Of a DNA stretch of 64,000 nucleotides, positions 7,483 to 15,271 are shown piece after piece. The translations under genes and the position numbers were made by a program. This DNA is from Marixanthomonas ophiurae (lineage in GTDB: Bacteria; Bacteroidota; Bacteroidia; Flavobacteriales; Flavobacteriaceae). Position 1 is the stretch's first letter; every line of letters starts with the position of its first letter. The stretch covers positions 903,930 to 967,929 of the forward strand of contig NZ_QVID01000002.1 in NCBI RefSeq assembly GCF_003413745.1, given 5' to 3'. The notes below the pieces were generated by a model, which was given only the letters and a program-made list of their open reading frames with translations, made no database searches and was not told the origin of the DNA.

Positions 7483-8115
7483 TTGAAAAAAATCGTACTC
7501 ATATTAATAATTGCCAATTTGTTTTGTAATTGCGAAACGAAAAAGCAGAAAGCGGAATTAAAAAAAACGGAATTCTATTATCCTCGAATTTCTAACTTTA
7601 AAACTGACTCTTCTCTGGTTAAAATATATTTGGATTCTATAAAAAATTATGGCGAATTAATAAAAATAGCCGATCAAATCGCTTGTGACGGAAAAGAACC
7701 TTTATTGAAGTTTGAAAACGAACAAACGGATTTTAATCTGATTATTTATAAAGAGTGTTCCGAATTAAATGATATTGTAGATTTCTCTGACAGAAACGTA
7801 ATTTCAATCGAAAATGAGACTATTATAATAAATGATGATACTGAAAAAACATTAGATAGTTTAAAGTCAATTTTAGAAAACCATATATTAAATCCTAAAA
7901 AAGTATTTGATTATTCGCAAAATATTGAGAAAGCTTTGATTCTTTACTACCAAAAAAGTTCTTACAGTTCGAAAAACATTAAAAGTCAACTAATTCAAAT
8001 TGCTACTGAATTTAACGATTTGAATGCAAAACATTCTGATAGTTTGCCGCTGAAAATAAAATTAAGTGATTATCCCTATATTCGGATTCAAATTCCACCA
8101 TTACCTACGAACTAA
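7483..8115 (+). CDS. Unknown lipoprotein
   Basis: The 210-residue product carries a short lipoprotein signal (MKKIVLILIIANLFCNC, lipidated Cys at about 17). The mature part is charged and mainly helical, with a central SIENETIIINDDTEKTLDSL segment and a proline-rich end (IQIPPLPTN). I do not recognise the family. The start is the TTG of the conserved CACATTTGAAAAAA sequence that follows the GTT box; no ATG gives the signal peptide. Cassette ends are complementary (GTTGCCACAC and GTGTGGCAAC). Confidence 0.75.
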   Translation: MKKIVLILIIANLFCNCETKKQKAELKKTEFYYPRISNFKTDSSLVKIYLDSIKNYGELIKIADQIACDGKEPLLKFENEQTDFNLIIYKECSELNDIVDFSDRNVISIENETIIINDDTEKTLDSLKSILENHILNPKKVFDYSQNIEKALILYYQKSSYSSKNIKSQLIQIATEFNDLNAKHSDSLPLKIKLSDYPYIRIQIPPLPTN

Positions 8116-8125
8116 AAAAAACGTG

Positions 8126-8263
8126 TGGCAACAATGTATAACCGCAATTACGGCGGATTCGACTGCGTCCGAATCCACTCGAAATTGCTAAGGTCCGTGC
8201 CAAACCGAAAATAATCGCTAATTTAACCCGTAACTGACGGTTATACGAAACCGTCCGTAGGCA
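8126..8263 (+). repeat. attC-like cassette boundary 8 (disturbed right box)
   Basis: TGGCAAC (8126-8132), spacer AAT and GTATAACCG pair with CGGTTATAC and spacer GAAACC. The interior is almost identical to boundary 4. The right box, expected as GTTAGGC from the complementary end of the next cassette (GTTGCCTAAC), reads GTCCGTAGGC at 8253-8262. It looks like a small insertion or CCGT duplication that destroys the GTT crossover point. Confidence 0.72.
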
Positions 8264-8284
8264 ACATTTAGGAAATACCATAGA

Positions 8285-9382
8285 ATGAAAGAAAACACAT
8301 TGAAAATATTTATGTTTTTACTTCTGACAATCTCATTTACAAGTTGTCATTCACAAAACAAAATCAAAAACCTTGTTGGAATTGAAGTTTCAACTGACTC
8401 AATTAACACCTTTCTCAAATCGAGAATGGATTCTTTGAATATTCCCGGACTTTCAATTGCAGTCATAAATGACAGTAAAGTAGTTTATCACAAAACTTTT
8501 GGATTTGCCAACGTTGAAAAAAAGTTGCCAATTACCAACAAAACAATTTTCGAAGCTGCATCAATATCGAAATCAGTATTTGCCTTTTTTGTAATGCAAT
8601 TTGTTGAAGATGGCAAATTGGATTTGGATAAACCCTTATATGAATATTTACCATATCAAGACATCGCCAATGACGAAAGATACAAGAAAATAACAGCAAG
8701 AATGGTTTTGAGCCATAGGTCAGGATTTCCAAATTGGAGAGAAAACGAAGACGATAAAAAACTAAAAATAAAGTTTGACCCAGGAACAGCCTATGAATAT
8801 TCTGGAGAAGGGTATCAATATCTCGCTATGGTTTTGAAAGAGATAGAGAATACGGATTGGAATGGTTTAGAAGCTCTTTTTCAAGAGAAAGTCGCAAAAC
8901 CGTTGAAAATGGAACATACCGTATTTATACCAACATCTTACACAGAAAAAAACAAAGCAGAACCTTATAACAATCAAGGCGAATGGATTGATTTAAAAAA
9001 TGATTATTGGTATAAAAAAGATAAAGGAAAATTCGTTGCTCCTTCATCTATGCAAACAGAACCAATAGATTTTTCAAAATGGATGATTGGACTAATGAAC
9101 AACAAAATATTATCTGAAGAAAGTTATTCCGAATTGCTAAAACATCATTCAAAAATATCTACATCTTCAACGGGAATTAGTGTTTATTATGCTTTAGGTT
9201 TTTTAACAGCTGATAAAGTTTATAGTAACACCTTTTTTCACGGAGGAAACAACGCTGGATTTACGTGCTCTTATCTTATGGAAACAGAAAAAAAATGGGG
9301 TTATATTCTTTTCACCAATTCAGAATATGGAGAAAAACTCGGAGATGAAGTATGGAGTTATTTTGAAAAAGAGAATGAATAA
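8285..9382 (+). CDS. Serine hydrolase, beta-lactamase/penicillin-binding-like family (lipoprotein)
   Basis: The 365-residue protein has a lipoprotein signal (FTSC, Cys 21) and a PF00144-type beta-lactamase domain. SISK at residues 93-96 is the SxxK nucleophile motif, YSG at 172-174 replaces the usual YxN, and HGG near 320 corresponds to the KTG/HxG box. This family includes D-aminopeptidases, esterases and class C beta-lactamase relatives that work in the periplasm. The substrate cannot be told from sequence, and resistance to beta-lactams should not be assumed. It is the sole cargo of cassette 9, with GTTGCCTAAC at its end and a damaged start box. A second member of the family lies at 16579 but is only distantly similar. 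Confidence 0.88.
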   Translation: MKENTLKIFMFLLLTISFTSCHSQNKIKNLVGIEVSTDSINTFLKSRMDSLNIPGLSIAVINDSKVVYHKTFGFANVEKKLPITNKTIFEAASISKSVFAFFVMQFVEDGKLDLDKPLYEYLPYQDIANDERYKKITARMVLSHRSGFPNWRENEDDKKLKIKFDPGTAYEYSGEGYQYLAMVLKEIENTDWNGLEALFQEKVAKPLKMEHTVFIPTSYTEKNKAEPYNNQGEWIDLKNDYWYKKDKGKFVAPSSMQTEPIDFSKWMIGLMNNKILSEESYSELLKHHSKISTSSTGISVYYALGFLTADKVYSNTFFHGGNNAGFTCSYLMETEKKWGYILFTNSEYGEKLGDEVWSYFEKENE

Positions 9383-9390
9383 AAAACGTT

Positions 9391-9524
9391 GCCTAACCCG
9401 TGTATAATTAATTGCTTTATTGAGCTTACTTGCTAAAATTCCTTCGGAATTTTCACGGGTTCGTAAATGTTTACTAAATTAGTTGCTTAAACCACGCAAA
9501 AAACCATATACAAACACTTTGGCA
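9391..9524 (+). repeat. attC-like cassette boundary 9 (mutated right box)
   Basis: GCCTAAC (9391-9397) fits RYYYAAC exactly, followed by CCGTGTATAAT. ATATAC, spacer AAACAC and a right box reading TTTGGCA (9518-9524) close it. The invariant G of GTT is replaced by T, so the junction may no longer recombine. The inner hairpin AAAATTCCTTCGGAATTTT is strong. Length is 134 nt. Confidence 0.74.
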
Positions 9525-9543
9525 ATAATTCAATCCAAAAAAC

Positions 9544-10170
9544 ATGCAGAAATTATTGTTTCTATTTTTAGTATTAATAAGTACGTATTCTAGTATATAT
9601 AGCCAACAGAAAGCCCTTACTAATAACCAAACAGCGTTTGATGTTTTATTTATTGGTAACAGTCTTACTTATACCAATAATTTGCCTGAGCTTGTAAAGG
9701 AGTACGCTATTTCAAAAAACATCGCTATTACTACTAACATGATAGCCTTCCCTAACTATTCCATTCAAGATCACTGGAATGATGGGCAGGTTCAAAAACT
9801 AATTTCAAGTAAAACATATGACTTTGTTATTATACAACAAGGGCCTTCCTCACAACCTGATGGTAGAAACATGCTAATTAATTACGGTAAAAAATATACT
9901 CGTTTATGTAAATTAATCGAAGCGAAACTTTGTTATTTTATGGTTTGGCCCTCTTTACACTACTACTATACGTTTGATGGTGTTATAAAAAACCATACCG
10001 ATGCTGCCGCCATCAATAACTCAATATTGCTGCCTGTGGGTACCGCATGGAAAGCATATAGTGATACAGCAAAAAATAATGAATATTATGGTGATGATGG
10101 GTTCCACCCTTCACTAAAAGGCAGTGAAATTGCTGCAAAAGTAATCGTTGATCATTTACTTAAGCAGTAG
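9544..10170 (+). CDS. Secreted SGNH/GDSL hydrolase-like protein
   Basis: The 208-residue protein has a signal peptide (about 1-20, ending SIYSQ) and SGNH-family blocks. FIGNSLTYTNNLP holds the block I Ser at about residue 38, FVIIQQGPSSQ lies in the middle, and DDGFHPSLKGSEIAA supplies the catalytic Asp/His of block V. Such enzymes deacylate or deacetylate carbohydrates or lipids in the periplasm or outside the cell; the substrate is unknown. It is the last gene of the array. Upstream and downstream sequences (GGCAATAATTC and GAACTATTACC) are still roughly complementary, so it probably arrived as a cassette and has since diverged. Confidence 0.82.
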   Translation: MQKLLFLFLVLISTYSSIYSQQKALTNNQTAFDVLFIGNSLTYTNNLPELVKEYAISKNIAITTNMIAFPNYSIQDHWNDGQVQKLISSKTYDFVIIQQGPSSQPDGRNMLINYGKKYTRLCKLIEAKLCYFMVWPSLHYYYTFDGVIKNHTDAAAINNSILLPVGTAWKAYSDTAKNNEYYGDDGFHPSLKGSEIAAKVIVDHLLKQ

Positions 10171-10175
10171 AACTA

Positions 10176-10190
10176 TTACCAATAACGTAT
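10176..10190 (+). repeat. Terminal half-site of the cassette array
   Basis: CCAATAAC followed directly by GTAT at 10179-10190 resembles the R''-L'' half of the other boundaries, without the 3-nt spacer. No TATAC-GTT partner follows. It probably marks the right end of the array or a decayed last site. Confidence 0.45.
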
Positions 10191-10274
10191 CCCACGAAAA
10201 GCACTTATTTTTTTAATTATTTTATATGAAATAATATATATACTTTTAAAAAACTAACCATATTTTAAAAGCAC

Positions 10275-13200
10275 ATGAAAATTTTCATTTTTTCACTTCT
10301 ATTTATTTCACTCTCTTTTCACTCTTTAGCACAACAAGCGTTTTTCCCATATACTGTTATAGATAATACATTTGGAGTTGAAAATCCAAACCAAACCAAA
10401 CTCGCCGATATCGATTCTGACGGTGATCTGGACATTTTTTTACAATCAAACTCCTTCAGCAATCTTACCTGGTTACCAAATATTGACGGAGAAGGGAACT
10501 ATGGAACTGGAAACGTAGTTGCACAAGAAAATGTGGGTTCAGTTCAATCTTCAGATATTGGAGATATAAATGGAGATGGCCATGTTGACATTCTTCGAGG
10601 GTCAACAACAGTTGACCGTATTGACTGGGATGCAAATGATGGTACTGGAGTTTTTAGTACACTCACTACTGTTGATGAAGACATTACCAATCCTAGAATT
10701 CTAATATTAACCGATATAGATGGGGATTCAGATCTGGATATCTTGGTATATTATTACGAAGGCGCCAATCGTTTTGGCTGGTTTGAAAATCTCGATGGCC
10801 TCGGTAATTTTGGAGAGGTTAATGAAATAGGTTTTGATGGAGGATCAAGCAATAGAATTAGAATGGTGACGGCTGATATTGATGGAGACAGCGATATGGA
10901 TCTTTTGGTTTCCAATTCAAGTACCAGCACAGTGTTTTGGTATGAAAATTTGGATGGTATGGGCTCATTCAGTAATTTAAAACTTATCGACGACACCCAA
11001 ACTTCAAGTATGAGTTCAGTATTACTAAGTGATATAGACGGTGATTCTGATTTGGATCTGCTTATTTCTGTTGATCTTTTAACATCTCAGGATGAAGATT
11101 TGATTGTTGCCTATGAGAATTTAGATGGGAATGGAAATTTTGGCGCATCTACTATAGTTTCAAATATCTTCAATTCACCGAAACATATGAATGCAGTTGA
11201 CCTAGATACAGATGGAGATCAAGATTTAGTGATTGCGAATACAGAAGGTAAAAATACTATTTGGCTTCCAAATGACGGAAACGGAAATTTTGGGCCCGCT
11301 ATTATATTTGAGGAATATGTTTTTTCACCAAGCCATATTTCTATTGCTGATATTGACAGTAACGGCACTCCTGATATTATTTCTACAGCATACAGCGAAG
11401 ATACGGTGACCACCTATAAAAACCTGGACGGACAAGGCACTTTAGAACCGGGTGTTATCGTAAACTCCACAATACAGGATCCTACAAAAGTGGTATTGGC
11501 AGATCTGGATGGCGATGGAGATAATGATATAGCAAACATTTCACACAATAAAGTCTCGTGGTACGAGAATTTAGATGGTTTAGGCACATACGGACAGCAA
11601 AATGTACTGGTTGGCAATGTATTTGTTGGTAGATTTCTTGAAGCTGTAGATTTCGATAATGATGGTGATCTCGATCTAATGTATGGTTATGATGAAGTGG
11701 TTAGTTGGGTAGAAAATCTTGATGGAGCAGGCAATTTTAGTGAAAGACAGGCCCTTCATATTGCAGGCGGTACAAATTCAGATATAACGTTTATGGATGT
11801 TGACAATGATTTAGATTTGGATTACGTTAGGTTATCTTCTTTAAGCCTAATTTGGCACGAAAATATCAATTCCGCCCTAGAAAACTTAGGTAATACAATA
11901 CTTTCGAATATTTCATTGGACTTAGGACAAATTAATAAAATCGATGTGAATGGAGATGGCTTTATTGACCTTGTTGGCTCCACTTCCGGCGACAATCAAT
12001 TAATCTGGATTCCAAATCAAGGAGACGGCACATTTGGAGCTTTTCAGGTAATTGATACAGACCAGCCAAATATACGTCGAGCCGGAATTAAAGCAGCCGA
12101 TATTGATGGAGATAGCGACCTTGATATCGTTTCGGGGTCACCAGATAACAATACGGTGCTATGGTATGAAAATTTAGATGGTCTAGGAGCATTTGGAGAC
12201 GCCAATGAAATTTCTACAACTATCAGCATGAATAAAGTCTTAGAGGTATTTGATTCAGATTCAGATGGCGATCCGGATATTATTGTTTCAGATTTACTAA
12301 CTAATACTGTTCAATTTATAGAAAATATAGACTGGGGAAGTTCTTTTGCAGAGCCAATTGAGTTATTTGGCACCGACTTAACTTTTACTTCTTCTCTTGC
12401 CTTTGGTGAACTAAATGGTGATTTTAAACAAGACTTGGCCATTTCCAATACACAGGATGGAAGTATTTTGTGGTATGAAAACCTCGGTGTTTTGTCGAAT
12501 GTTATATCTGGGAATGTCGCTATCGACCTAGATTCAAATGGCTGTGATCCTGGAGATCCAGATATGCAAAATCTTCTTATTAAAACCGAGAATGAAACAC
12601 ATAGCTTTTCAACTGTTACAAATGCTAATGGCGACTATTCTATTAGTGTAACGGAAGGAACTTTTACTACTCAAATCAATTCTTCATTGCCAACCCATTT
12701 TAGCTCTGAACCAGAGTCGCATGTGTCTGAATTTGTAGGCATAAACAATGCTGAGGTCAAAGATTTTTGCGTAGTTGCCACAGAAACTATTGAAGACATT
12801 AGTATTGGTTTTTTCCCTATAACAGATGCACGCCCCGGTTTTGAAGCAGTTTATGAATTAGTATACAGCAACATTGGCACAGTCATCGTGGATGGGGATA
12901 TTGAGCTTAACTTTGATGATGTTCGTCTTGAATATTCAGAAAGTAGTGAACCTGTGGCTAGTTCAAGTACTGGCCAAATAACTTTCGATTATACCAACCT
13001 ACAACCATTTGAAACTCGTACGATTCAAATCACTTTTTCAGTGGCACCACCTCCCACTACTCAAATTGACGATCCGCTGATTTTTAGCGGGCAAATTAAT
13101 CCGGTATCGAACGATATTAACCCTGAAGATAATTCATTTAACTATACTCAAATTGTTATTGGCTCCTTCGATCCCAATGATATTCTAGTACTTGAAGGGC

Positions 13201-13838
13201 CTCAGGTTCATATTGATGATGCAGATGACTATTTACACTATATTATTCGCTTTCAAAATACAGGAACAGCCTCGGCAATTAACGTGAGGGTTCTCAACGA
13301 ACTAGACATGAATTTAGACTGGGATAGTTTTCAACTGTTAAACACAAGTCATGAATCTAGAGTCGAAATCACTGAAGGCAACACGATGCAGTTTATTTTT
13401 GATGATATCAACTTACCCGATGCAAAGACTGATGAGGAAGGATCTAAAGGGCATATTCAATACAAAATAAAACCTATGTCACCCGTGAGTGTTGGAGATC
13501 AAGTATCTAATAATGCACAGATATACTTTGATTTTAATGAGTTTATCCTCACTAATACGGTAACTACCACTTATGTTGAACAACTGGGCGTAGAAAGCTT
13601 TAGAGAAGAGATAATTTATATTTATCCTAATCCTGTTGAAAATAAGCTCTTCATCATAGGCGTATCAAATTATTCAAAAATTTCAATTTATGATCTACCG
13701 GGCCATAAAATCATGGAACAGAAAATTGTTCAAGATTCAGTAAGTCTGAATGTTGAACATATTTCACGAGGTGTCTACTTCTTGAAGTTTGAAAATAATA
13801 ATGGCAATTTCGAAATAAGGCGATTAATAAAAAAATAA
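10275..13838 (+). CDS. Large secreted FG-GAP/VCBS-repeat protein with T9SS sorting domain
   Basis: The 1187-residue protein starts with a signal peptide (ending SLAQQ). About 14 FG-GAP/VCBS-type repeats follow over residues 30-750, each with a calcium-binding DxDGDxDxD-like loop (DIDGDSDLDIL, DLDGDGDNDIA, DVNGDGFIDLV) and a W-x-ENLDG turn. They should fold as seven-bladed beta-propellers. Residues about 755-830 look like a carboxypeptidase-regulatory/SdrD-like Ig fold (LDSNGC...NANGDYSISV). A DUF7619-like domain follows at about 960-1100 (FDPNDILVLEGPQ, YIIRFQNTGTASA, AQIYFDFNEFILTNTV). The last 80 residues are a type IX secretion sorting domain (IYPNPVENKLFI). It probably acts as a surface adhesin or matrix protein. 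It is outside the array. Confidence 0.92.
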   Translation: MKIFIFSLLFISLSFHSLAQQAFFPYTVIDNTFGVENPNQTKLADIDSDGDLDIFLQSNSFSNLTWLPNIDGEGNYGTGNVVAQENVGSVQSSDIGDINGDGHVDILRGSTTVDRIDWDANDGTGVFSTLTTVDEDITNPRILILTDIDGDSDLDILVYYYEGANRFGWFENLDGLGNFGEVNEIGFDGGSSNRIRMVTADIDGDSDMDLLVSNSSTSTVFWYENLDGMGSFSNLKLIDDTQTSSMSSVLLSDIDGDSDLDLLISVDLLTSQDEDLIVAYENLDGNGNFGASTIVSNIFNSPKHMNAVDLDTDGDQDLVIANTEGKNTIWLPNDGNGNFGPAIIFEEYVFSPSHISIADIDSNGTPDIISTAYSEDTVTTYKNLDGQGTLEPGVIVNSTIQDPTKVVLADLDGDGDNDIANISHNKVSWYENLDGLGTYGQQNVLVGNVFVGRFLEAVDFDNDGDLDLMYGYDEVVSWVENLDGAGNFSERQALHIAGGTNSDITFMDVDNDLDLDYVRLSSLSLIWHENINSALENLGNTILSNISLDLGQINKIDVNGDGFIDLVGSTSGDNQLIWIPNQGDGTFGAFQVIDTDQPNIRRAGIKAADIDGDSDLDIVSGSPDNNTVLWYENLDGLGAFGDANEISTTISMNKVLEVFDSDSDGDPDIIVSDLLTNTVQFIENIDWGSSFAEPIELFGTDLTFTSSLAFGELNGDFKQDLAISNTQDGSILWYENLGVLSNVISGNVAIDLDSNGCDPGDPDMQNLLIKTENETHSFSTVTNANGDYSISVTEGTFTTQINSSLPTHFSSEPESHVSEFVGINNAEVKDFCVVATETIEDISIGFFPITDARPGFEAVYELVYSNIGTVIVDGDIELNFDDVRLEYSESSEPVASSSTGQITFDYTNLQPFETRTIQITFSVAPPPTTQIDDPLIFSGQINPVSNDINPEDNSFNYTQIVIGSFDPNDILVLEGPQVHIDDADDYLHYIIRFQNTGTASAINVRVLNELDMNLDWDSFQLLNTSHESRVEITEGNTMQFIFDDINLPDAKTDEEGSKGHIQYKIKPMSPVSVGDQVSNNAQIYFDFNEFILTNTVTTTYVEQLGVESFREEIIYIYPNPVENKLFIIGVSNYSKISIYDLPGHKIMEQKIVQDSVSLNVEHISRGVYFLKFENNNGNFEIRRLIKK

Positions 13839-13934
13839 AAGAAAAAGACTAGTCATCAACACCGTGTCCTAGTAAAGAACTCGCTCAGGCTTTCAAAATT
13901 ACTATTTTTATTACCTCATAATAATTGTTTTGGT

Positions 13935-14228
13935 ATGCCCACCAAAGTGTTATATTTATTATCTGGAATAGCTTTTTGTTTTTTCCTATATTCAATTATT
14001 AGTTATTCAGTAATTAGGGAAAATTGGAAGCCATTTTTAACGGCAATAATTATAAGTAATACAATTTACGTATTGCTGTCTATCGGGTTTATAATTACTC
14101 ACTCTGATAAAGTCACAGAAATTGGATTTATATATTTTGCGCTCGAATTAATTGTTATCGTAATAGTCATAATATTAGAGTATAAAACATGCTTAAATAT
14201 TACTCAAAATAAAAAAGATAGCCATTAG
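13935..14228 (+). CDS. Small hypothetical membrane protein
   Basis: The 97-residue product has three hydrophobic segments (about residues 5-25, 35-55 and 65-85) and a polar tail (NITQNKKDSH). No family is recognised. The sequence just upstream (CAACACCGTGT at 13858) faintly recalls a cassette boundary but has no partner half. Coding status rests on the open frame and the clear membrane pattern. Confidence 0.55.
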   Translation: MPTKVLYLLSGIAFCFFLYSIISYSVIRENWKPFLTAIIISNTIYVLLSIGFIITHSDKVTEIGFIYFALELIVIVIVIILEYKTCLNITQNKKDSH

Positions 14229-14450
14229 CATGATAGAAGAAAACTACTGTTACAAATATGCATTGGCAGAGTGTGTGACAGTATTTTAAAAGATTAAATT
14301 TATCTTGATCAGACCTTTAAAAATGTGGAGCACACCAAAAAAGTCACAAAAAATGCAATCAAATTATAGTATGAAATAAGATTACACTTATCTTTAAATT
14401 TCATCATACCAAATATCGTAAACAAATTAACAACGTAAAACCATTAGAGG

Positions 14451-15134
14451 ATGAAACATATTATTGCAGTATTTATTTTTACAGGAGTTTTGATTTCCTG
14501 TAATACTTCAGATAAAAATAAAAACACGACAGAAGTTACAACCACACAAAAAACAGTTACGGACAGTACATCAAATGCTACCAACAACAAATTAGTTGCT
14601 ATTGATACGGACGAAGCTTTAATTGCAACCGCATTAATGGCGGCTCCAAAAGCAAGCCGAGATAGTTGTAAAGTGATTGGTTATAATATGGCTGGAGAGT
14701 TTGTTACACTTAAAGAAGGCAATAATGAATTTATTGTGTTAGCAGATGACCCTAAAAAATCTGGATTTAGTGCAGCCTGCTACCATAAAGACTTAGAACC
14801 TTTTATGGCAAGAGGTCGAGAACTAAAAGCCGAAGGAAAGTCAGCAGGTGAAATCTTTGATATTAGAGAAAAGGAAGCAAAAGCAGGTACGTTAGATATG
14901 GGAAAACAAGGGTCTGCCCTACATATTTATTTTGGAGAGAGTGAACGCTATAACCCTGAAACGTCTAAAGTGGAAGGAGCGCAATACCGTTATGTAGTTT
15001 ATATGCCATTTGCTACTGCTCAATCTACTGGACTTCCTGAAAAGCCTATAAGTTCAAACCACCCTTGGATTATGAATCCTGGAACCCATAGAGCCCACAT
15101 TATGATATCTCCTATAGCAGAAGACAAGGAGTAA
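14451..15134 (+). CDS. Hypothetical lipoprotein
   Basis: The 227-residue product begins with a lipoprotein signal (GVLISC, Cys at about 17) and a Thr/Asn-rich linker (residues 20-50). A folded part follows with two cysteines (DSCKVIGYNMAGEFV and AACYHKDLEPFMARG) and a conserved-looking end (SNHPWIMNPGTHRAHIMIS). I cannot place it in a named family. The HxxW and GTHRAH histidines near the end could bind metal; this is only a suggestion. A purine-rich RBS (TTAGAGG) lies just before the ATG. It stands alone between unrelated genes. Confidence 0.72.
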   Translation: MKHIIAVFIFTGVLISCNTSDKNKNTTEVTTTQKTVTDSTSNATNNKLVAIDTDEALIATALMAAPKASRDSCKVIGYNMAGEFVTLKEGNNEFIVLADDPKKSGFSAACYHKDLEPFMARGRELKAEGKSAGEIFDIREKEAKAGTLDMGKQGSALHIYFGESERYNPETSKVEGAQYRYVVYMPFATAQSTGLPEKPISSNHPWIMNPGTHRAHIMISPIAEDKE

Positions 15135-15271
15135 TAACGTGTGTAAGTAAACGCCTAGTAACATTAGAACTAGCACCTCCCCTATTTAAATTATATAAAA
15201 GGGATAGCTATAGCGGCATCAATAGCCACGACAAATTAGATATCTTGCCAAAAAGAAATAGTAGGTTGTGG

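Larger units (their letters stand above)
1..10186 (+). mobile_element. Integron-like gene cassette array (left end outside window, no integrase seen)
   Basis: Ten modules with twelve genes, all on the + strand, are separated by nine long imperfect palindromes, with a tenth half-site at the right end. Each palindrome reads AAC-(3 nt)-GTATAW, a variable stem, WTATAC-(5-6 nt)-GTTR. AAC lies just downstream of a stop codon and GTTR just upstream of the next start. In seven of the eight complete interior modules the bases after GTT are complementary to the bases before AAC of the same module over about 8-10 bp, so circularising a module would restore a perfect palindrome. This is the geometry of integron attC sites (R'', L'', variable stem, L', R'). 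The boxes fit the classical RYYYAAC exactly only at 2319 and 9391. The integrase, if there is one, would lie left of the window; otherwise this is an integrase-less cluster or a related but separate system. Confidence 0.8.

Noticed and set aside
8285..9382. Cassette-borne antibiotic resistance by a beta-lactamase.
   Set aside because: The gene has SxxK and HGG but YSG for YxN, and belongs to the broad serine-hydrolase family; sequence does not support activity on beta-lactams.
1028..9524. The repeated palindromes could be read as a CRISPR array.
   Set aside because: The units are 132-198 nt and imperfect, the spacing is 0.5-1.7 kb, and the intervals are genes; there are no short direct repeats or cas genes.
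13855..13875. CAACACCGTGTCC resembles the left half of a cassette boundary.
   Set aside because: No WTATAC-GTTR partner follows, and the upstream gene is a large T9SS protein with no complementary start, so chance similarity or a very old remnant is more likely.
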